Shown: in pieces, positions 15,930 to 25,145 of the stretch
How positions within the stretch are numbered: position 1 is the first letter of the stretch
Layout: the number at the start of each line of letters is the position of its first letter
Assembly (NCBI RefSeq): GCF_039830135.1
Contig: NZ_CP156081.1
Location: 1,598,001 to 1,662,000 of the forward strand
Direction of reading: 5' to 3'
Length of the DNA stretch: 64,000 nt
Source: Defluviimonas sp. SAOS-178_SWC
Lineage (GTDB): Bacteria; Pseudomonadota; Alphaproteobacteria; Rhodobacterales; Rhodobacteraceae
The notes under the pieces: generated by a model
The model's input: the letters and a program-made list of their open reading frames with translations, nothing else
Database searches by the model: none
Told to the model about the DNA's origin: nothing
Program-made: the position numbers and the translations under genes

Positions 15930-16343
15930 ATGGCTGCGCAGAATGGCAAGGACCTTCTGATCAAGCTCGACCTCACGGGGGGCGGGCTTTTCACCACGAT
16001 CGCCGGTTTGCGCGCGACGAGGATCAGTTTCAACGCCGAGACTGTGGACGTGACGAGCCTCGAGAGCCAGGGTGGCTGGCGCGAGCTTCTGGGCGGCGCC
16101 GGCGTACGTTCGGCCTCGGTCTCGGGCTCCGGCGTCTTCGTCGACAGCGCCACGGATGACCGCGCGCGGCACATCTTCTTTGCCGGTACGGTCGAGCAGT
16201 TCCAGGTGATCATCCCCGATTTCGGTATCGTCGAAGGGCCGTTCCAGATCACCTCGATCGAGTATGCCGGCAGCTATAATGGCGAGGCGACTTATGAACT
16301 GTCGCTCGCCTCGGCCGGTGCCCTGAACTTCACGGCGATCTGA
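15930..16343 (+). CDS. orfg9: GTA major tail tube protein (orfg9)
   Basis: Builds the short tail tube. Start taken at the ATG at 15930 (MAAQNGKDLLIKLDL) after a GGAGAA site; 17 upstream in-frame residues are not plausible. The 137-residue product matches phage TP901-1-type major tail proteins: TTIAGLRATRISFNAETVDV, TSLESQGGWRELL, GSGVFVDSATDDRARHIF and ITSIEYAGSYNGEATYELSL (as separate blocks). Its stop overlaps the g10 start by one base. Confidence 0.92.
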   Translation: MAAQNGKDLLIKLDLTGGGLFTTIAGLRATRISFNAETVDVTSLESQGGWRELLGGAGVRSASVSGSGVFVDSATDDRARHIFFAGTVEQFQVIIPDFGIVEGPFQITSIEYAGSYNGEATYELSLASAGALNFTAI

Positions 16344-16663
16344 TGGCCAATCCTTGGACGGGCGAGGTCGCGATCCGGCTCGACGGCACCCGGCATGTCG
16401 CCAAGCTGACGCTTGGGGCGTTGGCAGAGCTTGAGGCCGGGCTCGGGACCGGGACGCTGATCGAATTGGTCGAACGCTTTGAAGTGGGGCGGTTCTCGAC
16501 CAGGGATGTGCTGATGCTGATCGTGGCCGGCCTTCGGGGCGGCGGCTGGACCGGAACGGCGGCGGATCTCTTGAACGTGGAAGTTGGCGGCGGGCCGGTC
16601 GAGGCGGCGCGGGTGGCGGCGGAGCTTCTTGCCCGCGCCTTCACGGTGCCGGAGGCCGGATGA
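16343..16663 (+). CDS. orfg10: GTA gp10 family protein (orfg10)
   Basis: A 106-residue member of the GTA-gp10 tail family, opening MANPWTGEVAIRLDG and including the LTLGALAELEAGLGTGTLIE segment that resembles phage tail assembly chaperone and gene-transfer-agent proteins. It precedes the small g10.1 gene, and together they occupy the position of a phage tail chaperone pair before the tape measure. Start and end overlap the neighbouring genes. Confidence 0.85.
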   Translation: MANPWTGEVAIRLDGTRHVAKLTLGALAELEAGLGTGTLIELVERFEVGRFSTRDVLMLIVAGLRGGGWTGTAADLLNVEVGGGPVEAARVAAELLARAFTVPEAG

Positions 16664-16854
16664 GTGCCCTCGACTGGCCGGGGCTGCTGCGGGCGGGTCT
16701 TGGCGGGCTAGGGCTCAGGCCCGAGGAGTTCTGGCGCCTCACCCCGGCGGAACTGGTGCTGATGCTGGGCGATCCGAGGGCGGTTGCGCCCCTGAACCGG
16801 GCGCGGCTGGACGAGCTGGCGCGCGCCTGGCCCGACAAAGCGAAGGATGGATGA
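16660..16854 (+). CDS. orfg10.1: GTA tail assembly chaperone-like small protein (orfg10.1)
   Basis: A 64-residue protein, MSALDWPGLLRAGLGGLGL onward, with the PEEFWRLTPAELVLMLGD motif of the small phage tail assembly chaperone family. Relatives begin with a short Trp-containing helix and continue in the same way. Starts within the g10 stop (ATGA) and its end overlaps the first codons of the tape measure gene. Confidence 0.85.
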   Translation: MSALDWPGLLRAGLGGLGLRPEEFWRLTPAELVLMLGDPRAVAPLNRARLDELARAWPDKAKDG

Positions 16855-17518
16855 GATGGCGGTAACGGACGGGCTCGACGGGCTGGCGGCGCAGGCGACG
16901 GCTTTGGAGAACAGCTTGGGCGGCGCGCAGACGATGACGGCGGCTTTTGGCGGCGAGCTGGAGCGGATGCGCGAAAACATGATCTTCACCGGGCGCGAGG
17001 TGGACAGCCTGTCGCGGAATATCGGCGGCGGTCTCAGACGTGCCTTCGACGGACTGATCTTCGACGGGATGAAGCTGTCGGATGCGCTGCGCGGGGTCGC
17101 GCAGACGATGATCGACAGCGTCTACAATGTCGCGATGCGGCCCATTCAGAACGCCGTAGGGGGCGCGGTGGCCAATGGCATCAACGGCCTTCTGAGCGGG
17201 CTCTTTCCGTTCGAGAAGGGCGGCAGTTTCGCGCAAGGCCGCGTGATGCCCTTCGCCCGCGGCGGGGTCGTCTCGTCACCGACGATGTTCCCGATGCGGA
17301 ACGGGCGCGGGCTGATGGGCGAGGCGGGGCCGGAAGCGATCATGCCGCTGGCACGTGGCGCCGATGGCCGGCTGGGCGTGCAGACGGCCGGCGGCGGGCG
17401 GCCGGTCAATATCGTGATGAACGTGACGACTCCGGACGTGCAGGGCTTCGCCCGCAGCCAGAGCCAGATCGCGTCGCAGATGGCGCGCGCGCTGTCGCGC
17501 GGCGACAGGAACAGGTGA
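16847..17518 (+). CDS. orfg11: GTA tape measure protein (orfg11)
   Basis: Sets tail length. The 223-residue product is short, as expected for the stubby GTA tail. The N-terminal half is helical (LDGLAAQATALENSLGG, FGGELERMRENMIFTG, then LRRAFDGLIFDGMKLSDALR), and the C-terminal half holds the GGVVSSPTMFPM and GLMGEAGPEAIMPL motif seen at the end of lambda-like tape measures. An ATG at 16847 overlaps g10.1; a second ATG at 16856 is possible. Confidence 0.9.
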   Translation: MDEMAVTDGLDGLAAQATALENSLGGAQTMTAAFGGELERMRENMIFTGREVDSLSRNIGGGLRRAFDGLIFDGMKLSDALRGVAQTMIDSVYNVAMRPIQNAVGGAVANGINGLLSGLFPFEKGGSFAQGRVMPFARGGVVSSPTMFPMRNGRGLMGEAGPEAIMPLARGADGRLGVQTAGGGRPVNIVMNVTTPDVQGFARSQSQIASQMARALSRGDRNR

Positions 17519-17528
17519 GGAGGGCGGC

Positions 17529-18161
17529 ATGGCATTTCACGAGGTGCGGTTTCCGGCGAATCTCAGCTTCGGCTCGGTCGGCGGCCCGGAGCGGCGCACG
17601 GAAGTGGTGGCGCTGACCAACGGGTTCGAAGAACGGAACACGCCCTGGGCACAATCGCGCCGGCGCTACGACGCGGGCGTGAGCCTGCGGAGTCTGGACG
17701 ACATCGGCGCGCTGATTGCGTTCTTCGAGGCGCGGCAGGGGCAGCTTTGCGGGTTTCGCTGGAAGGACTGGGCAGACTACAAGTCGGGCCGCGCGTCGGT
17801 TCCGGTCGCCTATGACGATCAGCTGATCGGGATCGGCGACGGGGTGAAGACGGACCACCAGTTGATCAAGACCTATGCCTCGGGCGCCGAGGCGCAGGTG
17901 CGCGTGATCGCGAAACCCGTGGCGGGCACGGTGCGTGTCGGGCTTCAGGGTGATGAGTTGGCCGAAGGCGTGCACTTTACGGTCGATACCACGACCGGGA
18001 TCGTCAGGTTCGCGAGCCCTCCTGCCATCGATGAGCGCATCACCGCCGGCTACGAATTCGACGTGCCTGTGCGCTTTGACACCGACCGCATCCAGGTCTC
18101 CGTTGCATCCTTCCAGGCGGGCGACGTGCCGCAGGTGCCGGTGGTGGAGGTGCGTCTCTGA
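17529..18161 (+). CDS. orfg12: GTA distal tail protein, DUF2460 (orfg12)
   Basis: Ring at the tip of the tail tube. The 210-residue protein is a clear DUF2460/TIGR02217 member: FHEVRFPANLSFGSVGGPER at the start, the NTPWAQSRRRYDAGVSLRSL block, CGFRWKDWADYKSG, and the C-terminal GYEFDVPVRFDTDRIQVS with VPVVEVRL. The start has a GGAGG site and the stop shares one base with the g13 start. Complete and of normal length. Confidence 0.94.
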   Translation: MAFHEVRFPANLSFGSVGGPERRTEVVALTNGFEERNTPWAQSRRRYDAGVSLRSLDDIGALIAFFEARQGQLCGFRWKDWADYKSGRASVPVAYDDQLIGIGDGVKTDHQLIKTYASGAEAQVRVIAKPVAGTVRVGLQGDELAEGVHFTVDTTTGIVRFASPPAIDERITAGYEFDVPVRFDTDRIQVSVASFQAGDVPQVPVVEVRL

Positions 18162-19051
18162 TGACCTACCCTCAGGCTTTGAAGGATCACCTGGCGGGCG
18201 GTGCCACGACGCTGGCGCGCGCCTTCGCGGTGACGCGAAAGGATGGCGTGGTGCTTGGGTTCACCGATCACGATCGGGACCTGAGCTTCGACGGAGTCAC
18301 ATTCCGCGCCGGGTCCGGGATGACGGCGAAGGCGATCCAACAGGGGACCGGCCTGTCCGTCGACAATTCGGAAGCGTTTGGCGCGCTCCGGTCCGATGCG
18401 ATCACCGAAGAGGACATACTCGCCGGTCGCTACGATGGCGCAGAGGTCAAGGGTTGGCTGGTGAACTGGGCCGATGTAACGGTCCGGGCCTTGCAGTTTC
18501 GGGGAACACTCGGGGAGATCGTGCGGTCGGGCGGGAGCTTCAATGCCGAGTTGCGAGGCCTCGCGGAAGGTCTGAACCAACCTCAGGGGCTGATCTATCA
18601 CGCTAGGTGTTCAGCAGTCCTCGGCGACGGGCGCTGCAAGTTCGATCTTGGCCAGACGGGCTATTTCGACGAGCGCATCGTCGAGACGGTGGAGGATGCG
18701 CGGGTCTTTCGGTTCGCGGATTTCGCGGGCTACGAGGATCGATGGTTCGAGAAGGGCCGGTTCCGTGTCCTGACCGGCAGGGCCGCGGGTCTCGTTGGGG
18801 CGGTCAAGAATGACCGTGTTCGCGCGGGCATGAGCCGCGAGGTTGAACTGTGGCAGGCGCTCGGGATGGCCCCGGAGCCGGGCGACCGAGTTCGGATCGA
18901 GGCGGGTTGCGACCGCCGGGCCGATACCTGCCGGCTGAAATTCGTGAACTTCGACAATTTTCGTGGTTTCCCGGACATTCCGGGCGAGGATTGGCTGATG
19001 TCCTATCCGGTCGGTGCGGGCGTCAACGACGGCGGGAGCCGGCGCGGATGA
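18161..19051 (+). CDS. orfg13: GTA tail hub protein, DUF2163 (orfg13)
   Basis: Baseplate hub under the distal tail protein. The 296-residue product is a DUF2163/BR0599-type protein. It keeps four cysteines in two pairs, in ARCSAVLGDGRCKFD and AGCDRRADTCRLKF, followed by the NFDNFRGFPDIPGEDW signature. In the Rhodobacter GTA structure such cysteines hold an iron-sulfur cluster, so this hub is expected to bind one too. The N-terminus (LARAFAVTRKDGVVLGFTDH) is also typical. Overlaps g14 by four bases. Confidence 0.93.
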   Translation: MTYPQALKDHLAGGATTLARAFAVTRKDGVVLGFTDHDRDLSFDGVTFRAGSGMTAKAIQQGTGLSVDNSEAFGALRSDAITEEDILAGRYDGAEVKGWLVNWADVTVRALQFRGTLGEIVRSGGSFNAELRGLAEGLNQPQGLIYHARCSAVLGDGRCKFDLGQTGYFDERIVETVEDARVFRFADFAGYEDRWFEKGRFRVLTGRAAGLVGAVKNDRVRAGMSREVELWQALGMAPEPGDRVRIEAGCDRRADTCRLKFVNFDNFRGFPDIPGEDWLMSYPVGAGVNDGGSRRG

Positions 19052-19485
19052 GCGCAACAGGTCTTCGTGCGGTCTCGGTCGCACGGGAATGGATCGGGAC
19101 GCCCTATCTGCACCAGGCCTCGGCCATGGGTGCGGGAACGGATTGCCTCGGCCTTTTGCGCGGCATCTGGCGCGAGCTTTACGGGGCAGAGCCGGAACCG
19201 GTGCCGGCATACACTCAGGACTGGTCCGAAGCGGAGGGCGCCGAACGTCTTTGGCTGGCGGCGTGCCGACATCTTCAGATCTGCGATTCTCGCTCTGCCT
19301 TACGGCCGGGTGAGGTTCTGCTGTTCCGTATGCGGGCCGGATCGGTCGCGAAACATCTGGGACTCGCCGCCGAAAGTGGCGGCCGGACCACGTTCATTCA
19401 CGCCTATTCCGGGCACGGGGTCGTGGAAAGTCCGCTTTCCACCCCTTGGGCGCGCCGTGTCGTGGCGCGCTTCGAATTTCCCTGA
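19048..19485 (+). CDS. orfg14: GTA cell-wall peptidase, NlpC/P60 family (orfg14)
   Basis: A tail-tip hydrolase expected to cut peptidoglycan peptides on DNA entry. The 145-residue product begins MSATGLRAVSVAREWIGTPY, with the catalytic Cys in GAGTDCLGLLRGIWREL and a His in VAKHLGLAAE; FIHAYSGHGVVES carries the third position. The start lies inside the g13 stop. The gene is intact and ends 12 bp before the truncated g15. Confidence 0.92.
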   Translation: MSATGLRAVSVAREWIGTPYLHQASAMGAGTDCLGLLRGIWRELYGAEPEPVPAYTQDWSEAEGAERLWLAACRHLQICDSRSALRPGEVLLFRMRAGSVAKHLGLAAESGGRTTFIHAYSGHGVVESPLSTPWARRVVARFEFP

Positions 19486-19497
19486 AGGAGGGTCGGC

Positions 19498-21855
19498 ATT
19501 TTCGGCTATCAGACGCCGGAAGGCGATCTGCGCTATCACCTCGATCCGCTCTGGGCGGACGCCGAGATCGACTTCATCGGCATCGACAACTACATGCCGC
19601 TGTCGGATTGGCGAGACGGGCAGGATCACACCGACGCGCAGTGGGGATCGATCTACAACCTCGACTATCTGAAGGCGAATATCGCGGGCGGCGAGGGGTA
19701 TGATTGGTACTATTCCAGTCAGGCGCACCGCGATGCCCAGTTCCGGACGCCGATCGCCGACGGCGCCTTCGGCGAGGACTGGGTTTGGCGCGTGAAGGAT
19801 ATCCGCAGTTGGTGGGAGAACCCGCATCACGATCGGATTGCCGGCGTGAAGGGGCCGCAGACGAGTTGGGTGCCGCAATCGAAGCCCGTGTGGTTCACCG
19901 AGTTCGGCTGTGCCGCCATCGACAAGGGCACGAACGAGCCGAACAAGTTCCTCGATCCGAAATCGTCAGAATCGTTGCTGCCGAACTATTCCGACGGGCG
20001 GCGGGACGATCTGATCCAGATGCAGTATCTCAGGGCGATGATCGGCTACTGGCGCGACCCCGCCAACAATCCGGTATCGGCGGAATACGGCGCCGCGATG
20101 GTCGATATGGATCGCGCCCATGTCTGGGCATGGGATGCTCGACCGTTCCCGTATTTTCCGGCCAACGCCGAAACTTGGGCCGACGGTGACAATTATCCGC
20201 GCGGGCATTGGATCACGGGTCGGGTGTCGGCCCAGCCGCTGTCGAGCGTCGTCGCGGAGATATGCGGCCGGTCGGGCGTCGGCGCCGTCGACGTCTCCGG
20301 CCTTTTCGGCATCGTGCGTGGTTATTCCGTCGCAGATACCGGCACCGGGCGGGCGGCCTTGCAGCCGCTGATGCTGGGCTACGGGTTCGAGGCGCTTGAA
20401 CGGGACGGGGTTCTGACGTTCCGGATGCGCGACGGGCTTGTGGATGCCACGGTCGGGCCGGACGACCTCGCGGTTGGTGAGGAAACGGGCGGCTGGGTCG
20501 AGACCTCGCGCGTGACCGAGGCGGAGATCGCCGGTCGCGTTCGGTTGAATTACGTTGAGGCGGAAGGTGACTACGAGGCACGTTCGGCCGAGGCGATATT
20601 CCCTGACGAGGAAATGCTCGGTGTGGCGCAGTCGGAACTGGCGCTGGCGCTGACCCGCTCGGAAGGGCAGCGGATCGTCGAGCGCTGGCTTGCCGAGGCG
20701 CGGGTGGCGCGCGATGGCGCGCGGTTCGCCCTTCCGCCGTCGCTCGGGCATCTGGGGGCGGGCGACGTTCTCGCGATGGCGGATGGCAGACGATATCGGA
20801 TCGACCGGGTCGAACAGGCGGGCGCCCTTGCGGTCGAGTCCGTCCGGGTCGAGCCTGGGGTGTATGAGCCCTCGGACGAGGCCGAGGAGCGGGTCACGCC
20901 GCGAAGGTTCGCGGCGCCGGTGCCGGTCTTCCCGATGTTCCTCGACCTCCCCCTCATGAGCGGGCAGGAGGTGCCGCACCAGCCGCATCTGGCGGTGACG
21001 GCGGCGCCGTGGCCGGGCTCCGCGGTGGTCTATTCTTCCGACGTGGATGCGGGCTACACGCTCAACAAGCTGATTGCGGCGAGATCGGTGATCGGGCGCA
21101 GCCAGAGTGTTCTCGACGTGGCGGCGCCGGGGGTCTGGGATCGCGGGGCGCCGTTGCGCGTCAAGGTGAGCGGCGGGGCGCTGGCATCGGTGGGCCCCGA
21201 TCAGCTATTGAACGGCGCGAACCTGATGGCGATCGGCGACGGATCCCCGGACAATTGGGAGCTTTTCCAGTTCGCCACTGCCACGCTGGTGGCACCGGGC
21301 ACCTATGATCTGTCGCTGCGGCTCAGAGGCCAGGCCGGGACCGACGCGCTAACCCCGCAGAGTTGGCCTGTCGGGAGCTATGTCGTTCTGATGAACGGGG
21401 CGCCGAAGCAGATTGCGCTTTCGGTCGCAGAGCGGGATCTGGCGCGGCACTACCGGATCGGCCCGTCGCGTCGCGGCTATGACGATCCGTCCTATATCCA
21501 CCGCATCGAGGCTTTTGCCGGCAATGGCCTGAGACCCCTATCCCCCGCGCATCTGACCGCGAGACGAACCGGATCGGGGGATCTTGATCTGAGCTGGATC
21601 CGGCGCACCCGGGTTAACGGCGACAGCTGGTCGGGCGTCGATGTGCCGCTCGGCGAGGCGTCGGAACGCTACCTCGTCAGGGTGATGCAGGGCGCGTCGG
21701 TGCACCGGGAACTCACTCTCGGCCAGCCGGTCTGGACCTATCCGGCCGGGATGGAAGCGGCCGATGCCGTGACCCTGCCATATGAGGTTCATGTGGCCCA
21801 GCTGTCCGACGCCTTCGGGCCGGGCCCCTTCAAGAGGATCGTGATCGATGTCTAA
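19498..21855 (+). pseudogene. orfg15: GTA large tail protein g15, 5'-deleted (about 785 of roughly 1,300 codons left)
   Basis: g15 normally encodes the large tail-tip protein that contacts the host and forms the DNA-injection pore. Here a GGAGGG site and GGC lie at the expected distance after g14. The next codon is ATT (19498), opening directly into FGYQTPEGDLRYHL, the middle of the TIM-barrel-like GTA domain. The remainder is intact: GIDNYMPLSDW, the rest of that domain to AWDARPFPYFP, then the phage tail domain (VSAQPLSSVVAEICGRSG onward) and the C-terminus. There is no stop or frameshift in the remaining 2.36 kb. The first ATG is at 19594 without a ribosome site. Length and domain comparison point to an in-frame loss of around 500 or more N-terminal residues. 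An assembly error cannot be excluded. Confidence 0.85.
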
Positions 21856-22558
21856 CACCAACCAGCTCGGCCTGCCGCTTCTGCAACCCGTACAGGCGCA
21901 GAAACATGTGACAGTGAACGGGGCGCTGATGCGCCTGGACGGACTTGTCGAACTGACGTTAGCGTCGCGGTCGCTGCCGACGCCGCCCGGCGTGGTAGCG
22001 GATGGCGTTTGCTACGGCGTACCATTCGGCGCGGTCAACGAGTGGGCCGGGCAGGACGGCAAGATCGCGATCGGCAGCAATGGCGGATGGGATTTCGCCA
22101 CCCCGAAGCGCGGTTGGCGCGCGATGATCCTCGACGAGGGCGCACAGGCGCTCTTCGACGGAACGCTCTGGCGTGAAGGCATGGTGACGCTTTCGCCGAA
22201 CAACGCTGGCATGTCCTTCCAAGTCGCCGAGATTGACCACGTGATTTCGGCGGGGCCAGTTTCGACGACGGCGGTGTTGATCCCGTCGAATGCGGTCGTT
22301 TTCGGGGCCACGGCGCGGGTCGTCACGGCGATCACCGGAACGCTGGCGAACTGGGCGCTCGGCAATCCCGGGGCGGTCGGACGCTACGGGTCAGGCATCG
22401 GCAAGGCCACAGGGGCATGGGCGCGAGGCGTCCTTGGTCAGCCGACAGCCTTCTATGCGCCCGAGGTCATGCAACTCAACGCGACGGGTGGCGACTTCGC
22501 CGGTGGTGTGGTCCGCATTGCCGTCCACTACATGGAAATTGCCTTGCCCGACCAGTGA
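21848..22558 (+). CDS. DUF2793 protein, likely GTA-associated tail fibre
   Basis: A 236-residue protein with the DUF2793 pattern: NQLGLPLLQPVQAQKHVTVN at the N-terminus, WAGQDGKIAIGSNGGWDFAT and the GWRAMILDEGAQALFDG block. DUF2793 proteins have been proposed as tail fibres of the Rhodobacter GTA and are often encoded next to g15 in relatives. It overlaps the end of g15 by eight bases, so it is part of the same transcript. The C-terminal half (AVVFGATARVVTAITGTLAN onward) may bind the receptor. Family is clear, function inferred. Confidence 0.75.
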   Translation: MSNTNQLGLPLLQPVQAQKHVTVNGALMRLDGLVELTLASRSLPTPPGVVADGVCYGVPFGAVNEWAGQDGKIAIGSNGGWDFATPKRGWRAMILDEGAQALFDGTLWREGMVTLSPNNAGMSFQVAEIDHVISAGPVSTTAVLIPSNAVVFGATARVVTAITGTLANWALGNPGAVGRYGSGIGKATGAWARGVLGQPTAFYAPEVMQLNATGGDFAGGVVRIAVHYMEIALPDQ

Positions 22559-22561
22559 GAG

Positions 22562-22855
22562 ATGCGCACGATTACCCACGGGGACGTCACGACCGTGGCC
22601 CGCGCCGTGCGCGGGCTGCCGCCCGATGAGCAGCGGCGCGTGATTCTGAAGCTGCTCGACCGGGCCCACGCGGCCGACCTGTTCCGCAAGAAGTTCGGCC
22701 GTGCGCACCCGTTTTGGGGAAACGGAAGCCTGATGGCAGCGGTTCTGGTCGATACGCGTGCGTGGGCCGAGCCGTTCCTGTCGGACATCTCCTACCTCGA
22801 GGCGCTGTCCCTGGTCATCGATACCGTCCTTGACTGGCGCCGACGCGCGCAGTGA
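22562..22855 (+). CDS. Small helical protein at the end of the GTA cluster
   Basis: A 97-residue protein, MRTITHGDVTTVARAVRGLP onward, starting 3 bp after the DUF2793 stop and therefore probably co-transcribed. It is predicted mostly helical (PDEQRRVILKLLDRAHAADL, LEALSLVIDTVLDWRRR). Pieces such as FRKKFGRAHPFWGNGSLMAA look conserved in style, and I believe similar genes follow the cluster in other Rhodobacteraceae, but I do not recognise a named function. No membrane segment or signal peptide. Confidence 0.7.
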   Translation: MRTITHGDVTTVARAVRGLPPDEQRRVILKLLDRAHAADLFRKKFGRAHPFWGNGSLMAAVLVDTRAWAEPFLSDISYLEALSLVIDTVLDWRRRAQ

Positions 22856-22882
22856 TCAAATTTTTTGGAATGGCGCTTCCAG

Positions 22883-22922
22883 TTCCGATCCGATCTCCTA
22901 TCTGCTATATACGCTGCAGATA
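22883..22922 (+). promoter_or_regulatory. cysE promoter with a 7-bp inverted repeat around the -10
   Basis: A -10 like TATATA (22906-22911) lies 17 bp after TTCCGA (22883-22888). TATCTGC (22899-22905) and GCAGATA (22916-22922) form a perfect inverted repeat with a 10-bp spacer covering the -10 and start site, a typical repressor position. The cysE start is 16 bp downstream. Confidence 0.5.
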
Positions 22923-22937
22923 CCTTAGGAGCGCGCC

Positions 22938-23747
22938 ATGGCCGAACGTCGTCCCAAAGTTGCACAGGTCGATCCCGTATGGTCGCATGTCTGCGAAGAG
23001 GCGCGCGCCGCCGTCCGGGATGAGCCGCTTCTGGGCGGTCTGATCCATTCCGGCATCCTGCATCACGCGACGCTGGAACGGGCACTGTCCTATCGGTTTT
23101 CCATGAAACTCGCCTCGGGTGAGATGAGCGAGCAGATCTTGCGGGAAATCGCCGATGAAGCCTATTCGTCGGATCCGGAAATCGGCCGGTCGGCGCGAGC
23201 AGATATTGTCGCCGTCTATGATCGTGACCCTGCGTGCCACCGTTTCATGCAGCCGATGCTGTTCTTCAAGGGCTTCCAGGCCGTTCAGGCCTATCGGATC
23301 GGCCATTGGCTTTGGACTCAGGGCCGCCGGGATCTCGCCTATTTCGTCCAGATGCGGGTAAGCGAGGTGTTTGGCGTCGATATCCATCCCAATGCGAGGA
23401 TCGGCAAGGGCATCATGATCGACCACGCCCATTCCATCGTCATCGGGGAGACGGCAGTGGTCGGCGACAACGTCTCCATGCTGCATTCGGTCACCCTTGG
23501 CGGAACCGGGAAGGAAGACGGCGACCGTCACCCGAAGATCGGCAACGGCGTCCTGATCGGGGCGGGGGCGAAGATCCTTGGCAACATTCTTATCGGTGAG
23601 CGCTCGCGCATCGCGGCGGGGTCGGTCGTGCTGCACGACGTTCCCTGCTGCAAGACCGTCGCCGGAGTTCCGGCGAAGATCGTCGGCGAGGCCGGCTGCG
23701 ATCAGCCGGCGCTGACGATGGACCAACTGATCGACGACGGCGTCTGA
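22938..23747 (+). CDS. cysE: Serine O-acetyltransferase
   Basis: Makes O-acetylserine, the acceptor of sulfide in cysteine synthesis. The 269-residue protein has an N-terminal helical domain of about 130 residues and a left-handed beta-helix of hexapeptide repeats. The latter includes FGVDIHPNARIGKGIMIDHA, VIGETAVVGDNVSMLHSVTL, GGTGKEDGDRHPKIGNGVLI and GAGAKILGNI. Catalytic Asp and His residues of the family are within IDHAHS and the GDRHPKIG loop. The tail is unusual only in being slightly extended. It follows the GTA cluster on the same strand but has its own promoter and terminator. Confidence 0.97.
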   Translation: MAERRPKVAQVDPVWSHVCEEARAAVRDEPLLGGLIHSGILHHATLERALSYRFSMKLASGEMSEQILREIADEAYSSDPEIGRSARADIVAVYDRDPACHRFMQPMLFFKGFQAVQAYRIGHWLWTQGRRDLAYFVQMRVSEVFGVDIHPNARIGKGIMIDHAHSIVIGETAVVGDNVSMLHSVTLGGTGKEDGDRHPKIGNGVLIGAGAKILGNILIGERSRIAAGSVVLHDVPCCKTVAGVPAKIVGEAGCDQPALTMDQLIDDGV

Positions 23748-23792
23748 GGCTTCGGTCGGCAGGTTTCAGTCCGGCTTCCAGTCAGAAATGCG

Positions 23793-23824
23793 AAGGCCGG
23801 GGCGATCTGCCCCGGCCTTATTCT
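23793..23824 (+). terminator. Terminator between convergent cysE and pdhC
   Basis: Ten-bp arms AAGGCCGGGG (23793-23802) and CCCCGGCCTT (23810-23819) with a 7-nt loop, followed by ATTCTTTC. It can act for both converging genes. Confidence 0.85.
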
Positions 23825-23840
23825 TTCTTGATCTCAGGCG

Positions 23841-25133
23841 TCAGGCCATCATCGACAGCGGATTTTCAAGATAACCGACGATTGCCTTCAGAACGTCTGC
23901 CCCGAGCGCCCCGTCGATCACCCGGTGATCGACAGAGAGCGTCATCGACATCACCGTCGCCACGCCGATCTCCCCATCCGCTTTCACCACAGGCTTCTTC
24001 ACTCCGGCGCCAACGGCCAGAATCGCGCCATGCGGCGGGTTGATGACGGCGTCGAAGTTCTCGATGCCCATCATGCCGAGATTGGAGATTGCGAAGCTGC
24101 CGCCCTGGTATTCGTGGGGCGCGAGCTTACGGGTCCGCGCCCGCGCCGCAAGATCCTTCATCTCGGTCGAGAGCGCCGACAGCGTCTTTTTCTCCGCATC
24201 CTTCAGGACCGGGGTGAAGAGCCCGCCCTCGATCGCGACGGCCACCGCCACGTCCGACGGCTTCAGCTTCAGGATCCGGTCGCCGGCCCAGACGGCGTTG
24301 GCATCCGGCACGTCCTGCAGCGCTAGCGCGCAGGCCTTGATGATGAAGTCATTGACCGAAAGTTTCACGCCCCGCGCCTCAAGCTGGGCGTTTACCTCTC
24401 CCCGGAACTTCATCAAAGCGTCGAGCTGCACGTCGCGACGCAGGTAGAAATGCGGAATGGTCTGCTTGGCCTCGGTCAGCCGCGCCGCGATGGTCTTGCG
24501 CATGCCGTCGAGCGGCACTTCCTCGTAATCGCGGCCTTCGTAGAGCTTGGCAACCGTGCTGGCGGAGGGGCCGGCAGGCATTGGCGCCGCCGCAGAGGGG
24601 GCCGGTGCAGGGGCCGCAGCCGACGGAGCGGCGGCTTTCGGTGCGGCGGATGCCGCTTCCACGTCCGCCTTGACGATGCGACCATGCGGACCGCTGCCGG
24701 TCAGTGCCGCGATGTCTACGCCCTTTTCTTTGGCTAGCCGCCGCGCAAGCGGTGACGCCAGAACGCGAGTGCCACCGGATTTCGGGGCGGCAGGGGCCGA
24801 CGGTGCCGGTGTCGCGGCCGGGGCGACGGTCTCGGCTGCTGCCGGATCGGCGGGCACCGCTTTGGGCGCAGGAGCCGCATCGGCGCTTTCACCCTCTTCC
24901 ACCAGGATCGCGATGGGCGTGTTGACCTTCACCCCCGCAGTCCCTTCCGACACGAGGATCTTGCCGACGATGCCTTCATCGACGGCTTCGAACTCCATCG
25001 TCGCCTTGTCGGTCTCGATCTCGGCCAGGATGTCGCCGGAGGACACCGTGTCGCCCTCCTTCACCAGCCATTTCGCCAGCGTGCCCTCTTCCATCGTGGG
25101 CGAGAGGGCCGGCATCAGGATTTCGGTCGCCAT
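23841..25133 (-). CDS. pdhC: Pyruvate dehydrogenase E2 (dihydrolipoamide acetyltransferase)
   Basis: Core of the pyruvate dehydrogenase complex; transfers acetyl from lipoyl to CoA. The 430-residue protein has one N-terminal lipoyl domain with the modified Lys in [12 protein letters not shown] (about residue 43). An Ala/Pro linker is followed by the E3-binding domain [20 protein letters not shown] with GSGPHGRI. After a second Ala/Pro linker comes the catalytic domain with [10 protein letters not shown] and the active-site motif [10 protein letters not shown]. It is the third gene of pdhA-pdhB-pdhC, 12 bp after pdhB. Its lipoyl domain is nearly identical to that on E1-beta. Confidence 0.97.
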   Translation of the reverse strand: MATEILMPALSPTMEEGTLAKWLVKEGDTVSSGDILAEIETDKATMEFEAVDEGIVGKILVSEGTAGVKVNTPIAILVEEGESADAAPAPKAVPADPAAAETVAPAATPAPSAPAAPKSGGTRVLASPLARRLAKEKGVDIAALTGSGPHGRIVKADVEAASAAPKAAAPSAAAPAPAPSAAAPMPAGPSASTVAKLYEGRDYEEVPLDGMRKTIAARLTEAKQTIPHFYLRRDVQLDALMKFRGEVNAQLEARGVKLSVNDFIIKACALALQDVPDANAVWAGDRILKLKPSDVAVAVAIEGGLFTPVLKDAEKKTLSALSTEMKDLAARARTRKLAPHEYQGGSFAISNLGMMGIENFDAVINPPHGAILAVGAGVKKPVVKADGEIGVATVMSMTLSVDHRVIDGALGADVLKAIVGYLENPLSMMA

Positions 25134-25145
25134 GTCTCTCCCTCC

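Noticed and set aside
9302..22855. Intact temperate prophage
   Set aside because: There is no integrase, repressor, replication or lysis module, and the gene order is exactly that of the Rhodobacterales gene transfer agent.
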